Source: Pseudomonadota bacterium (GTDB lineage Bacteria > Pseudomonadota > Gammaproteobacteria > Burkholderiales > Burkholderiaceae_B). Taken from it: a DNA stretch of 6,702 nucleotides. The position numbers and the translations under genes were made by a program. Each line of letters begins with the position of its first letter. The first letter of the stretch is position 1. Positions 6,215 to 6,702 of the stretch are shown one piece after another. The stretch spans positions 1 to 6,702 of the forward strand of contig JAEWFK010000157.1 in the NCBI GenBank assembly GCA_023388835.1. Direction: 5' to 3'. Below the pieces are notes generated by a model. That model had not been told where the DNA came from. It ran no database searches and worked only from the letters and a program-made list of their open reading frames with translations.

Positions 6215-6702
6215 ATGGCAAAACAATTTGACGTTGTCGTCATCGGCGCCGGCCCAGGTGGCTACATCGCAGCGATTCGCGCCGCCCAACTGGGCATGTC
6301 CGTCGCATGTATCGACGCCTGGAGCACCGCGGACGGCAAGCCCGCGCCTGGCGGCACTTGCACCAACGTGGGTTGCATTCCTTCCAAGGCACTGTTGCAG
6401 TCTTCCGAGCACTTCGAACAGGCCAATCACCACTTTGCCGAGCACGGCATCGAAGTGAAGGGTGTGAACCTGAAGCTCGACAAGCTCGTCGGCCGCAAGG
6501 ACACCGTCGTGAAGCAAAACAACGACGGCATCCTGTATCTCTTCAAGAAGAACAAGGTCACCTTCTTCCATGGCACCGGCGCGTTCTCCGGTCAGGTCGA
6601 CGGTGGCTGGAGCATCAAGGTTTCCGGCAGCACCGAAGAAGAGCTCGTGGCCAAGCATGTCATCGTCGCAACGGGCTCCTCGCCGCGTCAACTGCCCGGT
6701 CT
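6215..6702 (+). CDS. lpdA: Dihydrolipoyl dehydrogenase, E3 component (3' end cut off by window)
   Basis: FAD-dependent E3 (OdhL/LpdA), which reoxidises the dihydrolipoyl group of E2 and passes the electrons through a redox disulfide and FAD to NAD+. Only 162 full codons are visible, while the family has about 470 residues. The N-terminal FAD-binding fold starts at once (FDVVVIGAGPGGYIAAIRAA), with GAGPGG at 11-16. The active-site disulfide is C49-C54 in GGTCTNVGCIPSKALL (46-61), with Thr50 where many family members have Leu. ATGSSPR (152-158) is the second FAD-contacting motif. There is no N-terminal lipoyl domain, unlike some E3 proteins encoded with pyruvate dehydrogenase. The start at 6215 gives the family N-terminus; a weak AGAG (6203-6206) lies 8 nt upstream. 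The gap to odhB is 157 bp and holds a terminator-like element, so expression may be partly uncoupled from sucA-odhB. The frame is open to the right edge. Confidence 0.96.
   Translation, partial: MAKQFDVVVIGAGPGGYIAAIRAAQLGMSVACIDAWSTADGKPAPGGTCTNVGCIPSKALLQSSEHFEQANHHFAEHGIEVKGVNLKLDKLVGRKDTVVKQNNDGILYLFKKNKVTFFHGTGAFSGQVDGGWSIKVSGSTEEELVAKHVIVATGSSPRQLPG

Noticed and set aside
3634..6243. An 869-codon open frame on the minus strand opposite the end of sucA, all of odhB and the start of lpdA
   Set aside because: It is striking in length but lies antisense to conserved enzymes. Its composition (rich in Gly, Arg, His, Val, Asp) is what reverse-strand reading of GC-rich codons yields, and it has no domain I recognise.
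6011..6691. A 226-codon minus-strand open frame opposite lpdA and the odhB-lpdA gap
   Set aside because: It lies opposite the well-supported lpdA start and crosses the terminator-like element; no recognisable domain.

Overview
This window is a central-carbon-metabolism locus from a GC-rich bacterium. The protein sequences and gene order (sucA/odhA, odhB, lpdA with a divergent NADP-type malic enzyme) fit a betaproteobacterium of the order Burkholderiales, probably an Alcaligenaceae-like lineage (Bordetella/Achromobacter/Pusillimonas type). That placement rests on recalled family resemblance, not on a search.

Layout. Bases 1-1617 on the minus strand hold the first 539 residues of a MaeB-type malic enzyme, whose 3' end lies beyond the left edge. 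Bases 1618-1950 are a 333-bp divergent control region without a credible gene. On the plus strand follow sucA (2-oxoglutarate dehydrogenase E1, 1951-4821), a 39-bp AT-rich gap with a perfect 9-bp tandem repeat, odhB (E2 succinyltransferase, 4861-6057), a 157-bp gap with a GC-rich multi-hairpin element ending in a T-run (6079-6155), and the first 162 residues of lpdA (E3 dihydrolipoyl dehydrogenase, 6215 to the right edge).

How the genes work together. E1 decarboxylates 2-oxoglutarate on thiamine diphosphate, E2 carries the succinyl group on its lipoyl arm to CoA, and E3 reoxidises the dihydrolipoyl group and makes NADH. The three genes therefore encode the complete 2-oxoglutarate dehydrogenase complex of the TCA cycle. 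The divergent malic enzyme drains malate to pyruvate with NADPH production, so the shared intergenic region is a plausible point for coordinating TCA flux with pyruvate and NADPH supply.

All four reading frames are intact as far as they are visible, with family-typical catalytic motifs. I found no evidence of a new biological system, mobile element, CRISPR array or RNA gene. The parts worth a second look are non-coding: the palindromes and heptamer repeat between maeB and sucA, the hairpin directly before the sucA ribosome-binding site, and the terminator or attenuator-like element between odhB and lpdA.
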